This document shows, in pieces, positions 27,121 to 34,532 of a stretch of 64,000 bases of DNA (within the stretch, counting starts at the first letter, position 1; the number at the start of each line of letters is the position of its first letter). Under the pieces are notes generated by a model. The model did not search any database. It had not been told where the DNA came from and was given only the letters and a program-made list of their open reading frames with translations. This stretch comes from Plantibacter sp. PA-3-X8 (GTDB taxonomy: Bacteria > Actinomycetota > Actinomycetes > Actinomycetales > Microbacteriaceae): assembly GCF_003856975.1 (NCBI RefSeq), contig NZ_CP033107.1, positions 3,534,001 to 3,598,000 on the forward strand. The letters are read 5' to 3'. The position numbers were made by a program, and so were the translations under genes.

Positions 27121-27980
27121 GCCTGGTCCTCGGAGGAGTCGTGGGGTGCCGTGAAGGTCTGGGAGTCGGCCGGATCGTCCGGCCCCGCTGTTCGCGAAGC
27201 CGACCGCAGTGGGTCGACGAGCTCGTCGAGGTCGTCGACCACGACGTCGGCTCCCGCATCGATGAGCGCCTGGTGCCCGATGCCGCGATCGACGCCGAGC
27301 ACGAGTCCGAAGTCGCCACGTCGACCGGCCTCGACCCCGGAGTGCGCGTCCTCGACGACGACGCATTCAGACGGCGCGTAACCGAGCAGACGACCGGCCT
27401 CGACGTAGGTGTCCGGCGCGGGCTTGCCGGCGATCCCCTCGCGCGCGGCGACGACGCCGTCCATCACGACCGGGAACCGCTCACGGAGTCCTGCCGCTCG
27501 GAGGACGACCTCGGCGTTCTTGGAACTCGACACCACGGCGACCTCGAGCCCTGCCTGCTCGACCGTGTCGAGGAAGGTCAACGATCCCGGGTAGGCGGCG
27601 ATGCCGTCCGCTTCCAGGACGGCCGTGAACACCGAGTTCTTCCGGTTGCCGAGACCGCACACGGTCTCCAGCTCAGGCGCGTCGGTCGGCGAACCCTCGG
27701 GGAGCGTGATGCCGCGTGACGCGAGCATCGCGCGCACCCCGTCGTACCGCGGTTTGCCGTCGATGTACTGGAAGTAGTCGGCGTCGGTGTACGGCTCGGT
27801 GATCCCATGGGCGAGGAGCTCGTCGGTGAAGAGCTTCGCCCAGGCGTGCATGTGGATCTCGGCGGTCGGGGTGATGACGCCGTCGAGGTCGAACAGCACC
27901 GCCCGGCAGCCGAGGAGCCGCGAGGCCGCCTCGCCGAGGGTCAGGACGTCGTTCGATGGCGCGTTGATCGGCTGGGTCAC
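27117..27980 (-). CDS. pgmB: Beta-phosphoglucomutase family HAD hydrolase
   Basis: A 287-residue HAD protein with the nucleophile/acid pair D31 and D33 in VLFDLDGVITPT, motif II in VAVVSSSKNAEVVLRAAGL, the Lys of GIAGKPAPDTYVEAGRLLG, and the acidic motif in CVVVEDAHSGVEAG. The long cap insertion is larger than in lactococcal beta-phosphoglucomutase (about 220 residues) but common in actinobacterial forms. It converts beta-glucose-1-phosphate to glucose-6-phosphate. It starts at a GTG with GAGGA about 9 bases upstream and overlaps the GH65 gene by 4 bases. Together they form a phosphorolytic disaccharide-use module inside the polysaccharide locus. Confidence 0.87.
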   Translation of the reverse strand: MTQPINAPSNDVLTLGEAASRLLGCRAVLFDLDGVITPTAEIHMHAWAKLFTDELLAHGITEPYTDADYFQYIDGKPRYDGVRAMLASRGITLPEGSPTDAPELETVCGLGNRKNSVFTAVLEADGIAAYPGSLTFLDTVEQAGLEVAVVSSSKNAEVVLRAAGLRERFPVVMDGVVAAREGIAGKPAPDTYVEAGRLLGYAPSECVVVEDAHSGVEAGRRGDFGLVLGVDRGIGHQALIDAGADVVVDDLDELVDPLRSASRTAGPDDPADSQTFTAPHDSSEDQA

Positions 27981-28068
27981 GGTGCACGGTCCTCGTCGGT
28001 TTGGGGGAAGAGGTGGACAGTGGAACGGAAGCTGCTGCGGACCGGTGGGGCGGCCGCGCAGACCCAGC

Positions 28069-29256
28069 CTAGGAGAGTTTGGCCACCACGTCGTACACGC
28101 GGTCGATACCGGCGTGGACCGGGAAGTGGTGGTTGCCGACGAACAGCCCGTCCTCGTGGATCTTGTCGGCGGCGGGGAGTTCGGCCGGGACCTTCGCGTC
28201 GAGGTACTTCATGACCGGGTTCTTCGTGAAGTTGCCCGCCACGATGGGCCGTGACTCGATCCCCTCGGCAGCGAACGCCTGCACGACCTCCTTGCGTCGG
28301 CCGGCGAGCGCGCCCTCGAGCACGAGGGAGAAGCCGAACCAGCTGCTCTCGCCCTGCTCGCGCTGGATGCGCACGGAATCGAGGTCGGCGAAGCGCTCCG
28401 TCCAGTACACGGCGTTCTCCCGACGACCCGCGATGAGCGACGGGACCTTCTGGATCTGCTCGATGCCGATCGCGCCGGACATCTCGAGCGGACGGACGTT
28501 GTAACCGGGAAGGACGAAGCGGAAGAGGTCGTCCCACTCGTCGCCCGACTTGTCGTGGACGGCGTTCTTCTCGGGGAGCCCACGGGTCCAGCCGTGGGCC
28601 CGCAGCGAGATGAGCATCTGCGCCGTGGCCTCGTCGTCCGTCAGGATCATCCCGCCCTCCATCGTCGAGATGTGGTGGGAGAAGAAGGCGCTGAACGTGC
28701 CCATCGCTCCGACCGTTCCGGCGAACCGACCGTCGTCCTTCGCGCCGAGCGACTCGCAGTTGTCCTCCAGCAGGAGGAGACCGTGACGTTCGGCGAGTGC
28801 CGTGAGCGCCGCGAAGTCGTTCGGGTTGCCGAGGAGGTTGACCGCGAAGATCGCCTTGGTGCGCGGGGTGATGGCGGCCTCGGCGAGCGATAGATCCAGG
28901 TTGAGGGTGTCGACGTCGATGTCGACGAAGCTCGGGATGAGGCCGTACTGCTGGAGCGGGTAGTAGGTGGTGGCCCACGACACGGCGGGCACCAAGACCT
29001 CGTCGCCCGCCTGCAGGTCGACCCGCTCGTCGAGGACCGCAGCGGCGATCGCGAGGAGGTTCGCGCTCGACCCGGAGTTGACCATGACGCCGAATCCGGC
29101 GCCGAACGCACTGGCGAAATCGCGCTCGAACTGCGCGACGAGCGGACCCATGGTGAAGCGGCCGCTGTCGACGACGCGCTGGATGGCGGCGTACTCCGCA
29201 GCATCCCAGGAGGAGGTGGCGAGGGGGAAACCGGAGTCGAAAGTGTCGTCGGTCAT
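28069..29256 (-). CDS. colD: PLP-dependent sugar 3-dehydratase, ColD-like (His in place of catalytic Lys)
   Basis: A 395-residue protein of the DegT/DnrJ/EryC1/StrS fold: SGSSANLLAIAAAVLDE, VSWATTYYPLQQYGLIP, the cofactor-binding LLLEDNCESLGAK (Asp165), and SAFFSHHISTMEGGMILTDD. In sugar aminotransferases the latter segment holds the PLP-linking Lys. Here it is His-His (194-195), the known mark of GDP-4-keto-6-deoxymannose 3-dehydratase (ColD) and of the CDP-hexose E1 enzyme. The E1 type needs extra cysteines for a [2Fe-2S] cluster. This protein has only one Cys (Cys167), and its length matches ColD (about 390). It overlaps the upstream reductase gene by 4 bases and shares an operon with gmd. 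Confidence 0.82.
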   Translation of the reverse strand: MTDDTFDSGFPLATSSWDAAEYAAIQRVVDSGRFTMGPLVAQFERDFASAFGAGFGVMVNSGSSANLLAIAAAVLDERVDLQAGDEVLVPAVSWATTYYPLQQYGLIPSFVDIDVDTLNLDLSLAEAAITPRTKAIFAVNLLGNPNDFAALTALAERHGLLLLEDNCESLGAKDDGRFAGTVGAMGTFSAFFSHHISTMEGGMILTDDEATAQMLISLRAHGWTRGLPEKNAVHDKSGDEWDDLFRFVLPGYNVRPLEMSGAIGIEQIQKVPSLIAGRRENAVYWTERFADLDSVRIQREQGESSWFGFSLVLEGALAGRRKEVVQAFAAEGIESRPIVAGNFTKNPVMKYLDAKVPAELPAADKIHEDGLFVGNHHFPVHAGIDRVYDVVAKLS

Positions 29257-30188
29257 GCTGTCTGTGGCTCCTGAGCTGCGAGGTAGGCGTGGTAGCTCGC
29301 GGCGACGCCGGCCGCGAGCGGGGTGGTGGGGTTCCAGCCGAGCGCACGGGCGGCGGCCGAATCGAGCAGGCGCTGGTGCACGCCGGACGGCTTGGTGGCG
29401 TCGTACCGGAAGTGACCGGTGAAGCCGGCGGCGCGACCGGCTGCTTCGTAGTACTCGGTGATGCTGTGGTCGACACCCGGCCCGAGGTTGAGCGTGACGG
29501 GCCAGGCGTCGAGCGAGCCGAGCTGCGTGACGAGCCACGCCGCGAGGTCGGGCGTGTAGGTGAATTCGCGTCGGGCGGTGCCGTCGCCCCAGACCTCGAC
29601 CTCGTCGGAGCCGCTCGTCACGGCGGCGTGCACCTTGCCGAGGGCGGCGGCGATGAGGTGCGCCTGACCGTGGGTGTAGTCGTCGCCCGGGCCGTAGAGG
29701 TTCGACGGCACGGCTGCGCGATAGGCGAACCCGTATTGCCGACTCGCGTACTCGCAGAGCTTCGTCCCGGCGATCTTCGCGAGCGCATATCCCTCGTTCG
29801 CGCCCTCCAGCGTGCCGCTGAGGAGCGCGCCCTCGCCAATCGGCTGTGGGAGCCCCTCGGGGTAGATCGCCGCGCTCGACACGTAGAGCAGCTCGGGGAC
29901 GCCGGCGTCGATCGCGCCTCGGATGACCGAGGTGTCGATCAGGAGGTTGTCGAGCAGGAAGTCGGTGGGACGCTGCAGCTTCGCCTGGATGCCGGCGACC
30001 TTCGCGGCGGCGTGCACGATCGCGTCCGGCGACGTGCGTCCGATGAGGGCGGCGACGGCGGCACGATCGGTGAGGTCGGCGTCTGCGCGCGTCGCCACGA
30101 TCAGTTCGTCGGCAGCGCGGAGCGTGGGCCAGACCTCGGCGATGCTCGAACCGAGCATGCCGGCACCACCGGTGAGGAGGACGCGCAC
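29253..30188 (-). CDS. colC: NAD(P)-dependent epimerase/reductase, GDP-colitose/GDP-fucose synthase-like
   Basis: A 311-residue short-chain dehydrogenase: GGAGMLGSSIAEVW at the N-terminus, VHAAAKVAGIQAKLQRPTDF, YVSSAAIYPEGLPQPIGEGA and the catalytic YALAKIAGTKLCEY. The SSAxIYP and Y-A-x-A-K-I-A-G segments are typical of GDP-fucose synthase (Fcl) and its relative ColC, which epimerises C5 and reduces C4 of the GDP-4-keto sugar. Because the adjacent gene encodes a ColD-like 3-dehydratase, GDP-L-colitose is the likelier product than GDP-L-fucose. It lies 5 bases downstream of gmd. The sequence alone cannot exclude a related reductase giving another 3,6-dideoxyhexose. Confidence 0.78.
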   Translation of the reverse strand: MRVLLTGGAGMLGSSIAEVWPTLRAADELIVATRADADLTDRAAVAALIGRTSPDAIVHAAAKVAGIQAKLQRPTDFLLDNLLIDTSVIRGAIDAGVPELLYVSSAAIYPEGLPQPIGEGALLSGTLEGANEGYALAKIAGTKLCEYASRQYGFAYRAAVPSNLYGPGDDYTHGQAHLIAAALGKVHAAVTSGSDEVEVWGDGTARREFTYTPDLAAWLVTQLGSLDAWPVTLNLGPGVDHSITEYYEAAGRAAGFTGHFRYDATKPSGVHQRLLDSAAARALGWNPTTPLAAGVAASYHAYLAAQEPQTA

Positions 30189-30193
30189 CGCGC

Positions 30194-31225
30194 CTAGACC
30201 TCCGCGGTGTCGATGTAGGGCTTGCCCGACGCCTCGAGCTCGGCGACGTCGGAGTCGACCATGATCTGCGCGAGGCGCGGTGGCAGCACCTTCGGGGTCC
30301 AGCCGAGGACCGACTCGGCCTTCGCGTAGTCGCCGATCAGCGCGTCGACCTCGGTGGGACGGAGGTAGCGCTCATCGAACTTGACGTACTTCTCCCAGTC
30401 GAGGTCAAGCCGCTCGAAGGAGAACTGCAGGAAGTCCTTCACGGTGTACGCGGTGTTGGTGGCCAGGACGAAGTCGGTCGGTTCGTCGGCCTGCAGCATC
30501 CGCCACATGCCCTCGACGTAGTCGGGCGCGTAGCCCCAGTCGCGGACGGCGTCGAGGTTGCCCATGTACAGGAAGTCCTGCTGGCCGGCGGCGATGCGCG
30601 CCGCGGCGCGGGTGATCTTGCGGGTCACGAAGGTGCCACCGCGTCGCGGCGACTCGTGGTTGAACAGGATGCCGTTGACCGCGAACATGCCGTAGGCCTC
30701 ACGGTAGTTCCGGGTGATCCAGTAGGAGTAGACCTTCGCGACGCCGTAGGGCGAGCGCGGGTAGAAGGGGGTCTCCTCGTTCTGCGGCGGCGGCGTCGCC
30801 CCGAACATCTCGGAGCTCGACGCCTGGTAGAAGCGGCAGTGGAGACCGACCTGACGGATGGCCTCGAGGAGCCGGACCGTCCCGATGCCGGTCGTGTCGC
30901 CCGTGTACTCCGGCTCGTCGAAGCTGACGCGCACGTGGGACTGGGCGGCGAGGTTGTAGACCTCGTCTGGCTGGATCTCGGCGAGCAGCGTCGCTAGGCG
31001 CGACCCGTCGGCCAGGTCGGCGAAGTGCAACTGGAGCCTGGGCGAACCGTCGTGGGTCGCCTCGGGGTCGTAGATGTGGTCGATCCGGCCGGTGTTGAAG
31101 GTCGACGCGCGACGCACGAACCCGTGCACCTCGTAGCCCTTCGACAGCAGGAGCTCGGCGAGGTAGCTGCCGTCCTGACCGGTGATGCCGGTGATGACAG
31201 CTTTCTTCACGGGGGTGTCAGTCAT
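30194..31225 (-). CDS. gmd: GDP-mannose 4,6-dehydratase
   Basis: A 343-residue short-chain dehydrogenase with [19 protein letters not shown], the [15 protein letters not shown] loop, [29 protein letters not shown], and the catalytic Tyr-Lys in [20 protein letters not shown], followed by [18 protein letters not shown]. These are diagnostic for Gmd, which makes GDP-4-keto-6-deoxy-D-mannose from GDP-mannose. The ATG at 31225 is chosen over a 62-codon N-terminal extension because family similarity begins at residue 9 and a GAGCGGA stands upstream. It heads the operon gmd - colC-like - colD-like. GDP-mannose supply is suggested by manA in this window. Confidence 0.93.
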   Translation of the reverse strand: MTDTPVKKAVITGITGQDGSYLAELLLSKGYEVHGFVRRASTFNTGRIDHIYDPEATHDGSPRLQLHFADLADGSRLATLLAEIQPDEVYNLAAQSHVRVSFDEPEYTGDTTGIGTVRLLEAIRQVGLHCRFYQASSSEMFGATPPPQNEETPFYPRSPYGVAKVYSYWITRNYREAYGMFAVNGILFNHESPRRGGTFVTRKITRAAARIAAGQQDFLYMGNLDAVRDWGYAPDYVEGMWRMLQADEPTDFVLATNTAYTVKDFLQFSFERLDLDWEKYVKFDERYLRPTEVDALIGDYAKAESVLGWTPKVLPPRLAQIMVDSDVAELEASGKPYIDTAEV

Positions 31226-31303
31226 GAGGTTCCGCTCTGGATCGGTGCGTGTGATCGGGCCGGGAGATCGTCGAAGAATTCCGCACTGCCCGAGAATCGT
31301 TGC

Positions 31304-31309
31304 TAGCTT
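31304..31309 (+). promoter_or_regulatory. -10 hexamer of leaderless GT2 gene, overlapping a reverse -10
   Basis: TAGCTT ends 6 bases before the GTG at 31316. On the other strand the overlapping TAAGCT could serve as -10 for the gmd operon. The two divergent promoters would then compete for the same DNA. Confidence 0.4.
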
Positions 31310-31315
31310 ACCTGA

Positions 31316-32203
31316 GTGACGCTCGACATCATGATGCCCTTCTACGGCCGCTTCGACCACTTCCAGGCGGCGGTGGAGAGCGTCCTCGCGCAGTCCGATC
31401 CCGACTGGCACCTGACCATCGTCGACGACGTCTACCCGGACCTCGCCCCGGGTCGGTGGGCTGTCGGGCTCGGCGATCCGCGCATCACCTACATCCGCAA
31501 CGAGGTGAACCTCCGCCCCTCGAAGAACTATCGCAAGTGCGTGTCCCTCATGTCCGGGGAGTTCTCCGTCATCATGGGCTGCGACGACGTCATGCTGCCG
31601 GACTACGTCCGCCGCGTGCGCGAGCTCATCGCCGCATTACCGCACGCCTCGATCATCCAGCCCGGTGTCTCGGTCATCGACGAGAACGGCACACCCTCCC
31701 GTCCGCTCGCGGACCGGATCAAAGCGCTCTACCGGTTCTCCGGAACCGGTGCCCGCGAGTACCGGGGGGAGCAGCTCGCGACGAGCCTGCTCCGCGGCAA
31801 CTGGACGTACTTCCCCTCGCTCGTCTGGCGGGTCGAGGCGCTCAGGAAGCACGAGTTCCGACTGGACCTCGATGTCGTGCAGGACCTTGCGATGCTGCTC
31901 GAGATCACGAAGGACGGCGGGAGTCTGGTCCTCGACGACGAGATCTGCTTCGCGTACCGCCGGCACTCGCAGAGCGTCTCCGCGGTCACCGGTCCGGACG
32001 GCTCGAAGTTCCGTCAGGAGCGCACGCTGTTCGGAGAGGCCCGGCGCGATCTCCGGGCGATGGGATGGAACCGGGCCGCGCGCGCCGCCGCGAACCACTG
32101 GACCTCCCGCGCCAACGCCCTGAGCGAGCTGCCCGCAGCCCTGCGCGCTCGGAACACCGCAGGACGCCGTGCCCTGCTGGAGCACGTGTTCGCGCGAGTC
32201 TGA
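31316..32203 (+). CDS. GT2 family glycosyltransferase
   Basis: A 295-residue GT-A enzyme: [38 protein letters not shown], and the metal site in [20 protein letters not shown]. The C-terminal part carries [17 protein letters not shown] and [10 protein letters not shown], typical of family 2 chain-extending transferases. The start is a GTG only 6 bases after a TAGCTT hexamer, so the mRNA is probably leaderless. It is divergent from the gmd operon with 90 bases between the starts, so it may transfer the dideoxy sugar made by that operon. That link is by position only. Confidence 0.8.
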   Translation: MTLDIMMPFYGRFDHFQAAVESVLAQSDPDWHLTIVDDVYPDLAPGRWAVGLGDPRITYIRNEVNLRPSKNYRKCVSLMSGEFSVIMGCDDVMLPDYVRRVRELIAALPHASIIQPGVSVIDENGTPSRPLADRIKALYRFSGTGAREYRGEQLATSLLRGNWTYFPSLVWRVEALRKHEFRLDLDVVQDLAMLLEITKDGGSLVLDDEICFAYRRHSQSVSAVTGPDGSKFRQERTLFGEARRDLRAMGWNRAARAAANHWTSRANALSELPAALRARNTAGRRALLEHVFARV

Positions 32204-32316
32204 GCCGGGCCCCGTCCCGCCCACGCACCGCGCCCCCGCCCAGGACGATCGCTTCGCTCCTCGCCCCGGATCCCGCTCCCCGAGCCTGTCGACGGGTCGG
32301 CTCCGCCCCCGATTGC

Positions 32317-32322
32317 TAGGAT
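32317..32322 (+). promoter_or_regulatory. -10 hexamer of leaderless DPM-like GT2 gene
   Basis: TAGGAT ends 7 bases before the ATG at 32330, with no ribosome-binding site between. It lies in the 126-base gap after the upstream glycosyltransferase gene. Confidence 0.5.
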
Positions 32323-32329
32323 TCCCCGT

Positions 32330-33073
32330 ATGACGACCTCTCTCGCCGGCACGCTCATCGTCATGCCGGCGCTCAACGAAGAGGCGTCCGTGGCCGCCGT
32401 CGTCCGCGAGGTGCACGCCAAACTCCCGGGCGTCGCCGTCCTCGTCGTCAACGACGGCTCGACCGACAACACGACCGTCGAAGCCCGATCGGCCGGCGCG
32501 ATCGTCGCGGAACTGCCCTACAACCTCGGCGTCGGTGGCGCGATGCGTGCCGGGTTCAAGTACGCCCTCGCCCACGGGTACCGGAACGTGGTGCAGGTCG
32601 ACTCCGACGGCCAGCACGACCCCTCGGGCGTCGTGCGACTCGTCGAGGAGCTGCAGACCTCCGACCTGGTGCTGGGCGCCCGTTTCGCCGGAGAGGGCGA
32701 CTACGAGGTGCGTGGTCCGCGGAAGTGGGCGATGGTCGTGCTCTCTGGCGTCCTCAGCAGGGTCGCGCGGACGAGACTCACCGACACGACGAGCGGCTTC
32801 CGCGCCACGGGCCCCCGCGCCGTGCGACTGTTCGCCGAGCACTACCCCGCGGAGTACCTCGGCGACACCATCGAGTCGTTGGTCATCGCCGCCCGCTCGG
32901 GTTGTGTCATCCGTCAGGTCCCCGTCGCCATGCGCCCTCGCGCGGGCGGCACGCCCTCCCACAATCCCCTCAAGGCCGCCAAGTACCTCGCACGAGCCGG
33001 TCTCGCGCTCGTGTTCGCGCTCATCCGACCGCCCGTTGCCCTGCACAACGGAGACGAGGTGGTGACCGCATGA
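32330..33073 (+). CDS. GT2 glycosyltransferase, polyprenyl-phosphate sugar synthase-like
   Basis: A 247-residue single-domain GT-A enzyme of the dolichyl-phosphate mannose synthase type: TLIVMPALNEEASVAAVVRE, LVVNDGSTDNTTVEARSAG, VVQVDSDGQHDPSGVVRLVE and LTDTTSGFRATGPRAV. Such enzymes load a sugar onto undecaprenyl phosphate for later use outside the membrane. It overlaps the following DUF2304 gene by 4 bases (ATGA). This GT2-DUF2304 pairing is common in surface glycan loci. The ATG at 32330 follows a TAGGAT hexamer at 7 bases. Confidence 0.87.
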   Translation: MTTSLAGTLIVMPALNEEASVAAVVREVHAKLPGVAVLVVNDGSTDNTTVEARSAGAIVAELPYNLGVGGAMRAGFKYALAHGYRNVVQVDSDGQHDPSGVVRLVEELQTSDLVLGARFAGEGDYEVRGPRKWAMVVLSGVLSRVARTRLTDTTSGFRATGPRAVRLFAEHYPAEYLGDTIESLVIAARSGCVIRQVPVAMRPRAGGTPSHNPLKAAKYLARAGLALVFALIRPPVALHNGDEVVTA

Positions 33074-33468
33074 TCCCCATCGGCACCTACATCCTCGGCA
33101 TCGTCGGCGCTGTCCTGACCCTCGGGATCGTCGTGGAGATGCTGCGGAAACGGCGACTGCGCGAACGGCACGCCGTCTGGTGGCTCATCGCCGGCCTGCT
33201 CGCACTCGTGATCGGCGTGTTCCCGCAGGTCCTCGTCTGGGCCGCCGGCGTCATCGGCGTCGAGATCCCGACGAACCTCGTGTTCTTCGTGAGCATCTTC
33301 ATCCTGTTCCTCGTGAGCATCCAGCACAGCTCGGAGCTCACCACCCTCGAGAACCGGAGCCGGACGCTGGCAGAGGAGAGCGCTCTGCAGGATCTTCGGA
33401 TCAGGGCGCTCGAACAGCGGCTGGCCGAGGTGCCTCGAGACGGTTCGTCCCCGGACGACGCGAGCTGA
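33070..33468 (+). CDS. DUF2304 family small membrane protein
   Basis: A 132-residue protein with three membrane helices (about residues 4-23, 36-55, 66-86) and a charged coiled-coil C-terminus (HSSELTTLENRSRTLAEESA). This is the DUF2304 pattern. The family is found directly downstream of polyprenyl-phosphate sugar synthases and is thought to partner them, though no activity is proven. It is translationally coupled to the GT2 gene (ATGA). The final 68 bases overlap the 3' end of the convergent acyltransferase gene. Confidence 0.85.
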   Translation: MIPIGTYILGIVGAVLTLGIVVEMLRKRRLRERHAVWWLIAGLLALVIGVFPQVLVWAAGVIGVEIPTNLVFFVSIFILFLVSIQHSSELTTLENRSRTLAEESALQDLRIRALEQRLAEVPRDGSSPDDAS

Positions 33469-34456
33469 CCCGCATCCTCGCGAGCGGCTGGTCGACGAAC
33501 CACCACAGCAGATAGCCGTAGGCGACCGACAGGACGAGCGTCGTCAGGATGCTCGGGACCCAGTCGAGTTGCGGGTTCAGATGGATGACGAGTTGCTGGA
33601 CCGGGAAACCGATCAGGAACATCCCGAAACTCGGGTCTCCGAAGCGACCGGCCGATCGCAGGACCGGGATCGGCTGCGATCCGACGGTCACGAGGACGTA
33701 CGGGACCACGAGGTGCGCGACGAACCAGGTCAGCTCCGGCTCGAGCACCATCACGATGGCCAACACGGACGCGGCGATGATCGCCGCGTCGAGTCGGAGC
33801 GGGACACGCCACTCGCGCAGCGCCGCGCCGGCGCAGAAGAATGCGGCGACCCGGAGGATGTCGTCGACGAAGTTGCCCCAGACGATGTCACGCGTCGGGA
33901 TCGCGTCGACGAGCGGAGCGACGACGCTCCAGACGAGCAGCCCCGTCCAGACCGAGGCCCGCACCCGCCGCCACGGGATCCATCCGATGACCGGCACCAG
34001 CAGGTACATCGCGAACAGCGGTCCGAGCGACCAGAGGGCACCGTTCACGGCGTTCGCGTAGGGGTTGTCCGAGAACACACCCGGCAGCGTGTAGTCCGGC
34101 AGAAGCACGAGGTTCTTCGTGAGGTGGTTGAGCGTCTGCGGATCCGACAGGTAAGCGCGCACGCCGAGTGGCGTGGCGATCGCGCCGATGATGACCACCG
34201 TCACGAGGAGGCTGACGAAGAGCCCGGGGAAGACGCGCAGGACCCGGGCCGACACGTATCGCACGAGCTGCGGCCGGCGTTCCCACGCGCCGGGGAGCAG
34301 GAACCCGGAGACCACGAAGAAGACCCAGAGCCCGAGTGCGGGGATGTCCGGCGCACCGAACGGCGAGATCTCGTCGTCCAGGATGATGAGCGAGTGCCGC
34401 ACGAGGACCGCGACCGCCGCGATGAGGCGGAGTGCGGTGAACGAATTGGGACTCAC
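33401..34456 (-). CDS. Membrane acyltransferase (acyltransferase 3 family)
   Basis: A 351-residue protein with about 10 helices. It starts SFTALRLIAAVAVLVRHSL, with the family's conserved Arg-His of the catalytic region, and continues with ALGLWVFFVVSGFLLPGAWE and YVSARVLRVFPGLFVSLLV. Family members move acetyl or other acyl groups from the cytoplasm to sugars of exported glycans. The GTG start at 34456 is fixed by an AGGAGG six bases upstream. It follows the flippase gene by 76 bases in the same direction. Its 3' end overlaps DUF2304 on the opposite strand. Confidence 0.88.
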   Translation of the reverse strand: MSPNSFTALRLIAAVAVLVRHSLIILDDEISPFGAPDIPALGLWVFFVVSGFLLPGAWERRPQLVRYVSARVLRVFPGLFVSLLVTVVIIGAIATPLGVRAYLSDPQTLNHLTKNLVLLPDYTLPGVFSDNPYANAVNGALWSLGPLFAMYLLVPVIGWIPWRRVRASVWTGLLVWSVVAPLVDAIPTRDIVWGNFVDDILRVAAFFCAGAALREWRVPLRLDAAIIAASVLAIVMVLEPELTWFVAHLVVPYVLVTVGSQPIPVLRSAGRFGDPSFGMFLIGFPVQQLVIHLNPQLDWVPSILTTLVLSVAYGYLLWWFVDQPLARMRVSSRRPGTNRLEAPRPAAVRAP

Positions 34457-34532
34457 GCTCTGCCTCCTGACGGTGACGGGCCGTGCTGCGGCCTGTCGAT
34501 GCGCCCGCCCACGCTATCCGCGCCGCGCGGGA

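Noticed and set aside
24583-27381. Long plus-strand frames opposite the GH65 gene
   Set aside because: The minus strand codes a full GH65 enzyme with its catalytic motif; the plus-strand frames are low-complexity shadows.
28069-29256. GDP-perosamine synthase (PerA-type aminotransferase) as the identity of the DegT-fold gene
   Set aside because: PerA needs the PLP-binding lysine; this protein has His-His in that position, which fits 3-dehydratases.
28069-29256. CDP-6-deoxy-hexulose-3-dehydrase (E1, RfbH) as the identity of the DegT-fold gene
   Set aside because: E1 enzymes carry extra cysteines for a [2Fe-2S] cluster and are longer; only one Cys is present, and the neighbours handle GDP-mannose rather than CDP-glucose.
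29253-31225. A plain GDP-L-fucose pathway (gmd plus fcl)
   Set aside because: Possible for these two genes alone, but the co-translated ColD-like gene has no role in fucose synthesis; kept only as a secondary reading.
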